Part shown: piece after piece, positions 48,554 to 55,938 of the stretch
Position numbering within the stretch: the stretch's first letter is position 1
Layout: the number at the start of each line of letters is the position of its first letter
From: Streptomyces sp. HmicA12
GTDB lineage: Bacteria > Actinomycetota > Actinomycetes > Streptomycetales > Streptomycetaceae
Assembly: GCF_000373565.1 (NCBI RefSeq)
Contig: NZ_KB891818.1
Coordinates: 1-64,000 of the forward strand
Direction of reading: 5' to 3'
DNA length: 64,000 nucleotides
Made by a program: the position numbers and the translations under genes
Notes under the pieces: model-generated
The model's database searches: none
Told to the model about the DNA's origin: nothing
Seen by the model: the letters and a program-made list of their open reading frames with translations, nothing else

Positions 48554-49561
48554 TCACCAGGCGAACGCCTCCGGGGACGGGCCGGGCCCCGGGAAGATCT
48601 CGTCGAGGGAGGTCAACAGCTTCTCGGGCAGCGTGAGTTCGACCGCGCGCAGCGCCGAGTCGAGCTGTTCCCGGGTGCGCGGGCCGACGATGGGGCCGGT
48701 GACGCCGGGCCGGGTCAGCAGCCAGGCCAGGGCCACCTCGCCGGGCTCCAGACCGTGCTCGGCGACCACGTTCTCGTAGGCCTCGATCTGCGCCCGTACC
48801 TCCGGCTTCGCCGTGCCGTCGGCGGCGCGGCCCATGAGGGTGCGTGAACCGATGCCCTCGCGCTGCTTGCGCAGGGCGCCGCCGAGCAGGCCCTGGTGCA
48901 GCGGCGACCAGGGGATGACGCCGACGCCGTACTCCTGCGCCGCCGGGATGACCTCCATCTCGGCGCGCCGCTCGAACAGGTTGTACAGGCACTGCTCGCT
49001 GACGAGCCCGACCCGGCCGTGCGCCCTGGCCTGCTCGTTGGCCTGGGCGATCTTGTAGCCGGGGAAGTTCGACGAACCGGCGTAGAGGATCTTGCCCTGC
49101 TGGATCAGGACGTCCATCGCCTGCCAGATCTCGTCGAACGGGGTGTCCCGGTCGACGTGGTGGAACTGGTAGACGTCGATGTGGTCCGTGCGCAGCCGCT
49201 TCAGGGAGGCGTCCACGGAGCGGCGGATGTTGACGGCGCTGAGCCGCGTGTGGTTGGGCCAGCCGGTCGAGCCCGGGGCCGTGCCGTTCTCCATGTTCCC
49301 GTACAGCTTGGTGGCCAGGATGACCTTGTCGCGGCGGTCGCCGCCGCGCTCGAACCAGGATCCGAGGATGCGCTCGGTGGCGCCGCGCTCCTCGGCCGTA
49401 CCGTAGATGTTCGCGGTGTCGAAGAAGTTGACGCCGGCGTCGAGGGCCGCGTCCATGAGGGCGTGGGAGTCGCTTTCGTCGGTCTGCCCGCCGAAGTTCA
49501 TCGTGCCGAGCACGAGCCTGCCGACCTTGAGACCGGTGCGTCCGAGCTGTGTGTAGCGCAT
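48554..49561 (-). CDS. Aldo/keto reductase (335 aa)
   Basis: NADPH-dependent aldo/keto reductase of the Tas/YghZ-like group. The tetrad is visible: Asp and Tyr in NFFDTANIYGTAEERG, Lys in VILATKLYGNM and His in IDVYQFHHVDRDT. Cofactor-binding loops are GLVSEQCLYNLFERR, GVIPWSPLHQGLLGG and the C-terminal TGPIVGPRTREQLDSALRAV. The ATG at 49561 is preferred, with GAGG 12 bases upstream; TTG 49573 is possible. The substrate is not predictable. Monocistronic, convergent with the cytochrome b gene. Confidence 0.9.
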   Translation of the reverse strand: MRYTQLGRTGLKVGRLVLGTMNFGGQTDESDSHALMDAALDAGVNFFDTANIYGTAEERGATERILGSWFERGGDRRDKVILATKLYGNMENGTAPGSTGWPNHTRLSAVNIRRSVDASLKRLRTDHIDVYQFHHVDRDTPFDEIWQAMDVLIQQGKILYAGSSNFPGYKIAQANEQARAHGRVGLVSEQCLYNLFERRAEMEVIPAAQEYGVGVIPWSPLHQGLLGGALRKQREGIGSRTLMGRAADGTAKPEVRAQIEAYENVVAEHGLEPGEVALAWLLTRPGVTGPIVGPRTREQLDSALRAVELTLPEKLLTSLDEIFPGPGPSPEAFAW

Positions 49562-49600
49562 GGCCGTACTCAACCTCTTGAAGTGCGCTCCAAGTCAAGG

Positions 49601-49636
49601 GTCAGGCCCGGGAGTCGGTCGACTCCCGGGCCTGAC
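49601..49636. terminator. Strong terminator after the gluconate operon
   Basis: A perfect 16-bp stem (GTCAGGCCCGGGAGTC at 49601-49616, its complement at 49621-49636) with a GGTC tetraloop. It lies 20 bases past the gntP stop on the minus strand. Confidence 0.85.
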
Positions 49637-49656
49637 AGGTGTGTTCGGCGACGGCG

Positions 49657-51063
49657 CTAGATGACCAGCGACAGCAGCAGCACCAGACCTCCCGCGACCA
49701 CGGAGATGATCGTCTCCATGATCGACCAGGTCTTCACGGTCTGCCCGACGCTGAGCCCGAAGTACTCCTTGACGAGCCAGAACCCGGCGTCGTTGACATG
49801 GCTGAAGAAGAGCGAGCCCGCGCCGATCGCGAGGACGAGCAGCGCCACGTGGGTGTCGGTCATCCCGGCGGCGAGCGGGGCCACCAGACCGGCGGCCGAG
49901 ACGGTCGCGACGGTCGCCGAGCCGGTGGCGAGGCGGATCACGACGGCGATCAGCCAGGCGAGCAGCAGCGCGGAGATGTTCCAGTCCTTGGAGATGTCCA
50001 GGACCATCTGGCCGACGCCGGAGTCGATGAGGGTCTGCTTGAAGCCGCCGCCCGCGCCGACGATCAGCAGCACGCCCGCGATCGGGGCGAGGGACTTCTC
50101 GGTGGTCTCCTGGAGCCTGCCCTTGGTGAAGCCGGCCGGGCGGCCGAGGGTGAACATGCCGACGATGACGGCCACGAGGAGCGCGGTCAGCGGGTTGCCG
50201 ATCACGTCGAAGGTGCGCTGGACGGTGTGCTCGGGGTTGTCCACGATGATGTCGACGAGGGCCTTGGCGAGCATCATGACGACCGGCAGCAGGATGGTCG
50301 CGACGGCGGCGCCGAAGCTCGGGCGCTTCTCCAGGTCGTCGGTGGCGCGGGCCGGGATCATCTTGTCCGGGGCCGGGACGTCGACCCACTTGGCGGCGTA
50401 CTTCGAGAACACCGGACCGGCGATGATCACCGTCGGGACGGCGACGAGGATGCCGAGCGCGAGCGTGATGCCGAGGTTGGCGCCGACCGCGTCGATCGCC
50501 ACGAGCGGGCCGGGGTGCGGCGGGATCAGCCCGTGCATGACCGACAGACCGGCGAGCGCCGGGATGCCGATGCGCATCAGCGAGTAGTTGCCGCGCTTGG
50601 CGACCATCAGCACGACCGGGATCAGCAGCACGATGCCGACCTCGAAGAACAGCGGCAGACCGATCACGGCCGCGATCAGGACCATCGCCCACGGCATGGC
50701 CTTGCCGCCGGACTTGCCGGCCTTCGCGAGGATCGTGTCGACGATCTGGTCGGCGCCGCCGGAGTCGGCGAGCAGCTTGCCCAGGATCGCGCCGAGCGCG
50801 ATGAGCACACCGACACCGGCGACGGTGGAGCCGAGCCCACTGCTGAAGCTGGTGATCACCTTGTCGAGCGGGGCCCCGGCGAACGCGCCGAGCGCGAGCG
50901 AGCCGATGGTGAGCGCCAGGAAGGCGTGCAGCTTGAACTTGGTGATGAGCAGGACGATGACGGCGATGCCCGCGAGGACGGCGATCCCGAGCTGGGCATG
51001 GCCCGCGGAGGTGATCGGCTCGACGGCGTCCGCTGCCAGCATCTCGACGCTGAGACTGGTCAC
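49657..51063 (-). CDS. gntP: Gluconate:H+ symporter, GntP family (468 aa)
   Basis: Gluconate permease in the cytoplasmic membrane. It has about 12-14 helices and family motifs SSGLGSTVAGVGVLIALGAILGK near residue 75, IGLPLFFEVGIVLLIPVV, MHGLIPPHPGPLVAIDA near 178, VGAGGGFKQTLIDSGVG near 320 and RLATGSATVATVSAAGL near 365. The start is GTG 51063. It is second gene of the gluconate operon, 51 bases downstream of gntK, and controlled, by position, by the divergent GntR at 51750. Confidence 0.93.
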   Translation of the reverse strand: MTSLSVEMLAADAVEPITSAGHAQLGIAVLAGIAVIVLLITKFKLHAFLALTIGSLALGAFAGAPLDKVITSFSSGLGSTVAGVGVLIALGAILGKLLADSGGADQIVDTILAKAGKSGGKAMPWAMVLIAAVIGLPLFFEVGIVLLIPVVLMVAKRGNYSLMRIGIPALAGLSVMHGLIPPHPGPLVAIDAVGANLGITLALGILVAVPTVIIAGPVFSKYAAKWVDVPAPDKMIPARATDDLEKRPSFGAAVATILLPVVMMLAKALVDIIVDNPEHTVQRTFDVIGNPLTALLVAVIVGMFTLGRPAGFTKGRLQETTEKSLAPIAGVLLIVGAGGGFKQTLIDSGVGQMVLDISKDWNISALLLAWLIAVVIRLATGSATVATVSAAGLVAPLAAGMTDTHVALLVLAIGAGSLFFSHVNDAGFWLVKEYFGLSVGQTVKTWSIMETIISVVAGGLVLLLSLVI

Positions 51064-51114
51064 GGTCTTGATCCCTTGTACGTGAGTGGGGGGTGTGCCT
51101 GTGTGGGGGAGGGA

Positions 51115-51624
51115 TTACTCGTAGGTGGCGGCCAGGGCGGCCACGGCCCGGTCCGCGATCTCTTCGGGGGAGCCCGCCACGTCGACGTCGACACCCGCCT
51201 CGTCCGCCGCGAGCGGCTGGAGCGTGGCGAACTGCGAGTCGAGCAGCGCGGTCGGCATGAAGTGGCCCTGCCGGTGCGACATCCGGTCCTCGATGAGCTG
51301 CCGGTCACCGGTGAGGTGGACGAAGACGACGCCCGGGGCGGCGGCCCGCAGCCGGTCGCGGTAGCTGCGCTTGAGCGCGGAGCTGGAGACCACTCCGCCC
51401 AGGCCCGCCCGGCCGTGCGCCCACTCGCCGATGGCGTCCAGCCACGGCCAGCGGTCCTCGTCCGTCAGGGGCGTGCCGGCCGACATCTTGGCGATGTTGG
51501 CCTCGGGGTGGAAGTCGTCGCCCTCGGCGTAGGGGACGCCGAGCCGTTCGGCGAGCAGGGGACCGATCGTCGTCTTGCCGGTGCCTGCCACGCCCATGAC
51601 CACGACGACATGGGGGGTGCTCAT
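51115..51624 (-). CDS. gntK: Gluconokinase (169 aa)
   Basis: Phosphorylates gluconate to 6-phosphogluconate for the pentose phosphate pathway. The Walker A motif is GVAGTGKT at residues 11-18. Family motifs are EGDDFHPEANIAKMSAGTPL, DEDRWPWLDAI, SSSALKRSYRDRLR, FVHLTGDRQLIEDRMSHRQGHFMP and LLDSQFATLQPL. The length of about 170 residues is right for the small bacterial/thermoresistant type. First gene of the gntK-gntP operon. Confidence 0.95.
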   Translation of the reverse strand: MSTPHVVVVMGVAGTGKTTIGPLLAERLGVPYAEGDDFHPEANIAKMSAGTPLTDEDRWPWLDAIGEWAHGRAGLGGVVSSSALKRSYRDRLRAAAPGVVFVHLTGDRQLIEDRMSHRQGHFMPTALLDSQFATLQPLAADEAGVDVDVAGSPEEIADRAVAALAATYE

Positions 51625-51683
51625 CGCTGTGCTGCCTCGCTGTCTTCATCGACATCGCTGTGTCACGTCACTGAACCCAATAC

Positions 51684-51722
51684 GTCTGACAAATTCAAGA
51701 GGGTGTGATTTATAAGTCAGAC
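51684..51722. promoter_or_regulatory. Inverted repeat in the gntR-gntK divergent promoter
   Basis: GTCTGAC (51684-51690) and GTCAGAC (51716-51722) form an inverted pair 25 bases apart, around an A/T-rich stretch (GTGATTTATAA). The second arm ends 28 bases before gntR. It is the probable GntR operator region. Confidence 0.55.
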
Positions 51723-51749
51723 CTTTGGGGTCCCGGTTAGTCTTTTCCC

Positions 51750-52487
51750 ATGACTACTCAGGACCGTGCCGCGGACGGTGCTTCGGGCCTTGCTTCCGAC
51801 AAAGGCCTGCACGCCCGCGTACTCGACACCCTCGGTCCCGAGATCACCGCCGGGGAGTATCCGGCGGGCAGCGTGTTGCGCACGGACGAGCTGGCGCAGC
51901 GGTTCGAGGTGTCGCGCTCGGTGATGCGCGAGGCGGTGCGGGTCCTGGAGTCGATGAACCTGGTGGCGTCACGGCGCAGGGTCGGCGTGACGGTGCGACC
52001 CGCGCCGGAGTGGAACGTCTACGACCCGCGCGTCATCCGCTGGCGCCTGGCAGGGCGCGACCGGCCGCGCCAGCTGCGCTCACTCACCGTGCTGCGCTCG
52101 GCGGTGGAGCCCGTCGCCGCGGGCCTGGCGGCGCGGTACGCGACGGCCGAGCAGTGCGCGACGCTCACCGAGTGCGCGCTCGGCATGGTGGCCACCTCGC
52201 GCGGCCAGCAGCTGGAGAAGTACCTGATCCACGACATCGAGTTCCACCGGACGGTGCTCAGCGCCTCGGGCAACGAGATGTTCGCCCACCTCGGCGACCT
52301 GGTCGCCGAGGTCCTCTCGGGCCGCACCCACCACCAGGTCATGTTCGAGGACCCGGACCCGGCGGCCGTCACCCTGCACGTACGGGTCGCGGAGGCGGTC
52401 CGGGAGGGCGACGCGCGGCGCGCGGAGGAGCTCACGCGGGAGATCGCGGAGGGCGCGCTGCAGGAGCTGGACATCCTGGCCCCCTGA
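51750..52487 (+). CDS. GntR/FadR-family (FCD) regulator of the gluconate operon (245 aa)
   Basis: N-terminal winged HTH at about 22-85 (ARVLDTLGPEITAGEYPAGS, then VLRTDELAQRFEVSRSVMRE, AVRVLESMNLVASRRRVGVTV). The C-terminal FCD domain (about 105-235) has metal/ligand-binding Asp and His in HDIEFHRTVLSASGNEMF and HVRVAEAVREGDARRAEEL. It is divergent from gntK-gntP and most likely represses them, relieved by gluconate or 6-phosphogluconate (inference). Monocistronic, convergent with the YchJ gene. Confidence 0.9.
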   Translation: MTTQDRAADGASGLASDKGLHARVLDTLGPEITAGEYPAGSVLRTDELAQRFEVSRSVMREAVRVLESMNLVASRRRVGVTVRPAPEWNVYDPRVIRWRLAGRDRPRQLRSLTVLRSAVEPVAAGLAARYATAEQCATLTECALGMVATSRGQQLEKYLIHDIEFHRTVLSASGNEMFAHLGDLVAEVLSGRTHHQVMFEDPDPAAVTLHVRVAEAVREGDARRAEELTREIAEGALQELDILAP

Positions 52488-52509
52488 AGTCCCCGACCGG
52501 GGGCGGCGG

Positions 52510-52890
52510 TTACTCGATGAAGTCCCCGTCGACGTACACCCACGCACCGTCGACCCGCTCGAACCGGCTGCGCTCGTGCAGCACGCCGCCCTGGAAGCGG
52601 GCGCGGAAGGTGACGGTGCCGCGCTGATGGAACGCGGAGCCGTCACCCGTCTCCACGATCTCCAGACCGGTCCACCGCGGCGCGTCGCCGAAGTCGATGC
52701 CGGACGGCCGGGTCTTTGGGTGCCAGGTGCGCAGCAGGTACGGCCCGTCCCGGCGGACGAAGGCGGCGTAGCGGGAACGCATGAGGGCTTCGGCGGTGGG
52801 GGCGTTCGCCGTGCCGGAGTGGTACCGGCCGCAGCAGCTCTCGTAGGACTGAGGGAGGCCGCAGGGGCAGGTGGGGACGGTGCGTGACAT
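52510..52890 (-). CDS. YchJ-family protein with SEC-C zinc motif (126 aa)
   Basis: Short protein of the YchJ family. It begins with the SEC-C-like zinc motif CPCGLPQSYESCCGRYHSG, followed by AEALMRSRYAAFVRRDGPYLLRTWHP and an NTF2-like beta domain (LEIVETGDGSAFHQRGTVTF, GGVLHERSRFERVDGAWVYV). The zinc motif resembles the SecA C-terminus. Function unknown. Monocistronic. Confidence 0.9.
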   Translation of the reverse strand: MSRTVPTCPCGLPQSYESCCGRYHSGTANAPTAEALMRSRYAAFVRRDGPYLLRTWHPKTRPSGIDFGDAPRWTGLEIVETGDGSAFHQRGTVTFRARFQGGVLHERSRFERVDGAWVYVDGDFIE

Positions 52891-52932
52891 GGGGCCCAGA
52901 TTAAGCCCCTCCGGAGACTGAGGTGCGGGGCG

Positions 52933-54336
52933 CTACTTCCGGGAAGGGGCGGGCCCGGGGAAGAGGAACGAGACCCCGCACAACGCGGCGGTGAGCACCA
53001 GCGACCCCACGGCGTCCACCCGCGAGTCCGGCATCACCACCAACGACACGAACATCGCGCCGACCACCACGAGCACGGCCCAGCTCAGCCACGGGAACAG
53101 CCACATCCCGGTCCCCGGTACCGGCGGACGCCCGGCCCGCCGGTCCCGCCGCCCGAGCACGATCTGCGCCCCGGCCACACTCAGCCAGGTCACGAACATC
53201 GTGTCCCCCGCCATGTTCACCAGGCGGTCGAACGCCGAGGTGGGATGGACGAGTTGGAGCATGACGCAGCACACGGCGAGCGCCACCGTGAACAGGATCG
53301 CGCCGCGCGGCGCGGACGTCCGTGACACCCGCCCGAACAGGGCCGGCGCGTCCCCGTCCCGCGCCAGCGCGAACAGCATCCGCGAACTCGCGTACACCTG
53401 CGAGTTCATGGTGGACACCATCGCGGCGAAGAGCACGATCTGCAGCACGGCGGAGGCGTTGTCGAGCCCGAGATGCGTGAGCGTCGCCGCGAACGGGCTC
53501 TCGCCCACGGCCCCCGCGTTCCACGGCAGCAACAGCACCACGACGGCCAGCGACCCGAGGTAGAACACGCTGACCCGCCACAGGATGGAACGGGTGCAGC
53601 CGCGGATCGCCCGCGCCGGATCCTTCGTCTCGCCGGCCGCGATCGTCACGATCTCGGACCCGGAGAACGAGAACATCGCCCCGGTCGTCGCGAGCAGCAC
53701 CCCGGACATCCCGTGCGGCAGGAACCCGCCGTGCCCGAGCAGATTCGACGTACCGGGCGCGTCCGTGCCCGGCAGCAGCCCGCCCACCGCGACGAGCCCG
53801 ATCCCGATGAAGGCCACGATCACCGCGACCTTCAGCCAGACCACCCAGAACTCCATCTCCCCGTACGCCCGCACGGACGTCAGATTGACGGCGGTCACCA
53901 CGGCCACGAGCACCAGCGCCGCCACCCACACGGGAACCGACGGAATCCAGCCGTGCAGGATCGTGCCGGAGGCGATCGCGTCGATGGCGAGTCCGAGCGG
54001 CCACCCCACCCAGTACATCCAGCCGCTGGCGAACCCGGCCCAGCGTCCGAACGCGAGCCGCGCGTACACCGCGAACGCCCCCGTGTCGGGACGGGCGACC
54101 GACATCTCCGCGAGCATCCGCATGACGAGCACGACGATCACGGACGTCAGCGCGTACGAGAGGAGGATGCCGGGCCCGGCCTGCCGGATCCCGGAGCCCG
54201 ACCCCACGAAGAGGCCGGCCCCGACCGCGCCGCCGATGCTGATCATCGTCATGTGCCGGCCGTGCAGCCCTTGGGCGAGGCCGGGGGAGCGGGGCGGTGC
54301 CGAGCTGTCGAGCCCGGGGCGCCCGTCGGTCAGCAC
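52933..54336 (-). CDS. Amino-acid permease, APC (AAT) family (467 aa)
   Basis: Twelve-helix amino-acid/GABA-type permease. Motifs: GRHMTMISIGGAVGAGLFVG at the N-terminus, GPGILLSYALTSVIVVLVMR, EMSVARPDTGAFAVYARLAF, TTGAMFSFSGSEIVTIAAGE, and SSRMLFALARDGDAPALFGR. GTG 54336 overlaps the stop of the upstream glutamine amidotransferase by 7 bases, so the two are coupled. Paired with a gamma-glutamyl hydrolase, it may import a gamma-glutamyl amine, GABA or a related amino acid (inference). The open frame extends far upstream but is not coding there. Confidence 0.9.
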   Translation of the reverse strand: MLTDGRPGLDSSAPPRSPGLAQGLHGRHMTMISIGGAVGAGLFVGSGSGIRQAGPGILLSYALTSVIVVLVMRMLAEMSVARPDTGAFAVYARLAFGRWAGFASGWMYWVGWPLGLAIDAIASGTILHGWIPSVPVWVAALVLVAVVTAVNLTSVRAYGEMEFWVVWLKVAVIVAFIGIGLVAVGGLLPGTDAPGTSNLLGHGGFLPHGMSGVLLATTGAMFSFSGSEIVTIAAGETKDPARAIRGCTRSILWRVSVFYLGSLAVVVLLLPWNAGAVGESPFAATLTHLGLDNASAVLQIVLFAAMVSTMNSQVYASSRMLFALARDGDAPALFGRVSRTSAPRGAILFTVALAVCCVMLQLVHPTSAFDRLVNMAGDTMFVTWLSVAGAQIVLGRRDRRAGRPPVPGTGMWLFPWLSWAVLVVVGAMFVSLVVMPDSRVDAVGSLVLTAALCGVSFLFPGPAPSRK

Positions 54337-55085
54337 GCCAGTTCCGCGGGGGTCGCGGCGCAGCACAGGGCCCGGAACAGCGGCGCGCGCAACGCCGGTT
54401 CGGGCACCTCGGCCTCCGGATGCCATTGCACGGCGACCACCCAGGCCCCGCCGTCCGCCACCGGCTCCAGCCCTTCCACGCAGCCGTCGGCGGCCCGCGC
54501 CGTGACCCGCAGCCCTTGCCCGACCCGGTCGACGGCCTGGTGGTGGCCGGAGGCGATGGGCAGCCGGTCGGCGCCGAAGGCCCGCGCGCAGCGGCTGTCC
54601 GGCTCCAGGCGCACGTCGTGCAGCGCCCACTCCTCGCCCGTCTCGGCGGGCGGGTCGTGCACCACGGCACTCGGGGCCAGGTCGAGGTGGAGGGTGCCGC
54701 CACGGGCGACGTTCAGCAGTTGGAGCCCGCGGCAGATGCCGAGCAGCGGCAGCTCGGCGGCGAGCGCGTGCCGGATGACGGCCAGGTCGAGGCCGTCCTG
54801 CTCGTGGTTGACGTCGTACAGGGCCGGGTGATCGGCGGGCCCGCCGTACAGCGCCGGGTCGACGTCGCCGCCGCCGGGCGCCACGAAGCCGTGGCAGCGG
54901 GCGAGCCGGGCGTCCAGGTCCGCGCCGGGGGTGAGAAGCAGGGGCGTCGCCCCCGATTCCCGTACGAGCGTCACGATGTCGTCGAAGATCCGGTTCGCCC
55001 CGGCGACCCGCGGGTCGGTGCCCGGGGCGTTCGACGCGCTCAGCCGGACCGGTATGCCGATGACGGGCGCAGGGGTGCTGCTCAT
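54330..55085 (-). CDS. Class I glutamine-amidotransferase-like gamma-glutamyl hydrolase (251 aa)
   Basis: Resembles PuuD, which hydrolyses gamma-glutamyl-gamma-aminobutyrate. The nucleophile elbow is LLGICRGLQLLNVA with Cys near residue 118; the His-Glu pair is VQWHPEAEVP near 227. FVAPGGGDVDPALYGG and PIASGHHQAVDRVG are typical of the PuuD group. First gene of a coupled operon with an amino-acid permease and divergent from a GntR regulator; the set looks like a polyamine/GABA or other gamma-glutamyl compound pathway. No gamma-glutamylputrescine synthetase is in the window. Confidence 0.87.
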   Translation of the reverse strand: MSSTPAPVIGIPVRLSASNAPGTDPRVAGANRIFDDIVTLVRESGATPLLLTPGADLDARLARCHGFVAPGGGDVDPALYGGPADHPALYDVNHEQDGLDLAVIRHALAAELPLLGICRGLQLLNVARGGTLHLDLAPSAVVHDPPAETGEEWALHDVRLEPDSRCARAFGADRLPIASGHHQAVDRVGQGLRVTARAADGCVEGLEPVADGGAWVVAVQWHPEAEVPEPALRAPLFRALCCAATPAELAC

Positions 55086-55143
55086 AAGCTCTCCGCAGGT
55101 TCGAGACGTGCCGGGAGGTACAGGGAAGTACGCGGCGCACTGA

Positions 55144-55155
55144 AACCTAGAGGTT
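55144..55155. promoter_or_regulatory. Possible GntR operator
   Basis: AACCTAGAGGTT (AACCT-AG-AGGTT), a short palindrome in the 115-base gap between the amidotransferase and GntR genes; a related TTAGAG follows. It is 45 bases before the GntR start. Confidence 0.45.
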
Positions 55156-55200
55156 AGAGTTCATGAAAAACAAGGGTCACCGCGAGGGAATCGATATCTG

Positions 55201-55938
55201 ATGACTGAGGACGTCTGGAGCCGGCACGTCCGTCCGGTCCGCTCGGGCGGCGCCGCGGAGGCGATCGCGCGGCGCCTGAGCGAGCTGATCGGTGCGCGGA
55301 TGCTGGTCGCGGGGGACCGCTTTCCCTCCGAGAAGGCCCTGGCGGAGATGTTCGGCGTCGCGCCGATGACGGTGCGCCACTCCATGGCCGTCCTGCGTGA
55401 GGAGGGCCTGGTCGAGACGCGGCGCGGCTACAAGGGCGGCACGTACGTCGCCGAGGACGTGCTGTCGCGCGTGAAGGAACTCGTCGGCCTGCACCCGTAC
55501 ACGGTCGAGCAGGTCGAGGAGCTGACGGCCTGGCGACAGGCGATCTCCGGTGAGGCGTCCGCCCGCGCGGCCCGTCGCGCGGGCAAGGACGGGCATACGC
55601 TGCTGCGCGAACTGGCCGCCCGTACACACGAGTTGCTCCCCGACGCGGACGCCTATCGCACCGCCGACGCCGCGTTCCACCTCGCCATCGCCGAACTCTC
55701 AGGATCCCGGCGCCTGTTGGATGCCGAGCAGGGCATCCAGCACGAGCTGACCCAGCTGCTGTCCACGCACCCGGGCGGCGCCGAGGCCCGCTCGACCCCC
55801 GGCCAGCTGCACGAGCCGCTGACCCGCGCGATCGTCGCGGGCGACGCCGAGCGGGCCCGCGAGGAGTTCCGCATCCACGCGCAGGCCACGCTCGACATGT
55901 GCCTGATCTTCAGCGGGGAGACGCCGACCCCGGAGTGA
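55201..55938 (+). CDS. GntR/FadR-family (FCD) regulator (245 aa)
   Basis: The HTH is at about 18-75 (EAIARRLSELIGARMLVAGD, then RFPSEKALAEMFGVAPMTVR, HSMAVLREEGLVETRRGYKG). The C-terminal FCD domain has AYRTADAAFHLAIAELSGSRRLL and HEPLTRAIVAGDAERAREEFRIH. It is divergent from the amidotransferase-permease operon and likely its regulator. Its last 29 bases overlap the GH3 gene on the other strand. Confidence 0.88.
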   Translation: MTEDVWSRHVRPVRSGGAAEAIARRLSELIGARMLVAGDRFPSEKALAEMFGVAPMTVRHSMAVLREEGLVETRRGYKGGTYVAEDVLSRVKELVGLHPYTVEQVEELTAWRQAISGEASARAARRAGKDGHTLLRELAARTHELLPDADAYRTADAAFHLAIAELSGSRRLLDAEQGIQHELTQLLSTHPGGAEARSTPGQLHEPLTRAIVAGDAERAREEFRIHAQATLDMCLIFSGETPTPE

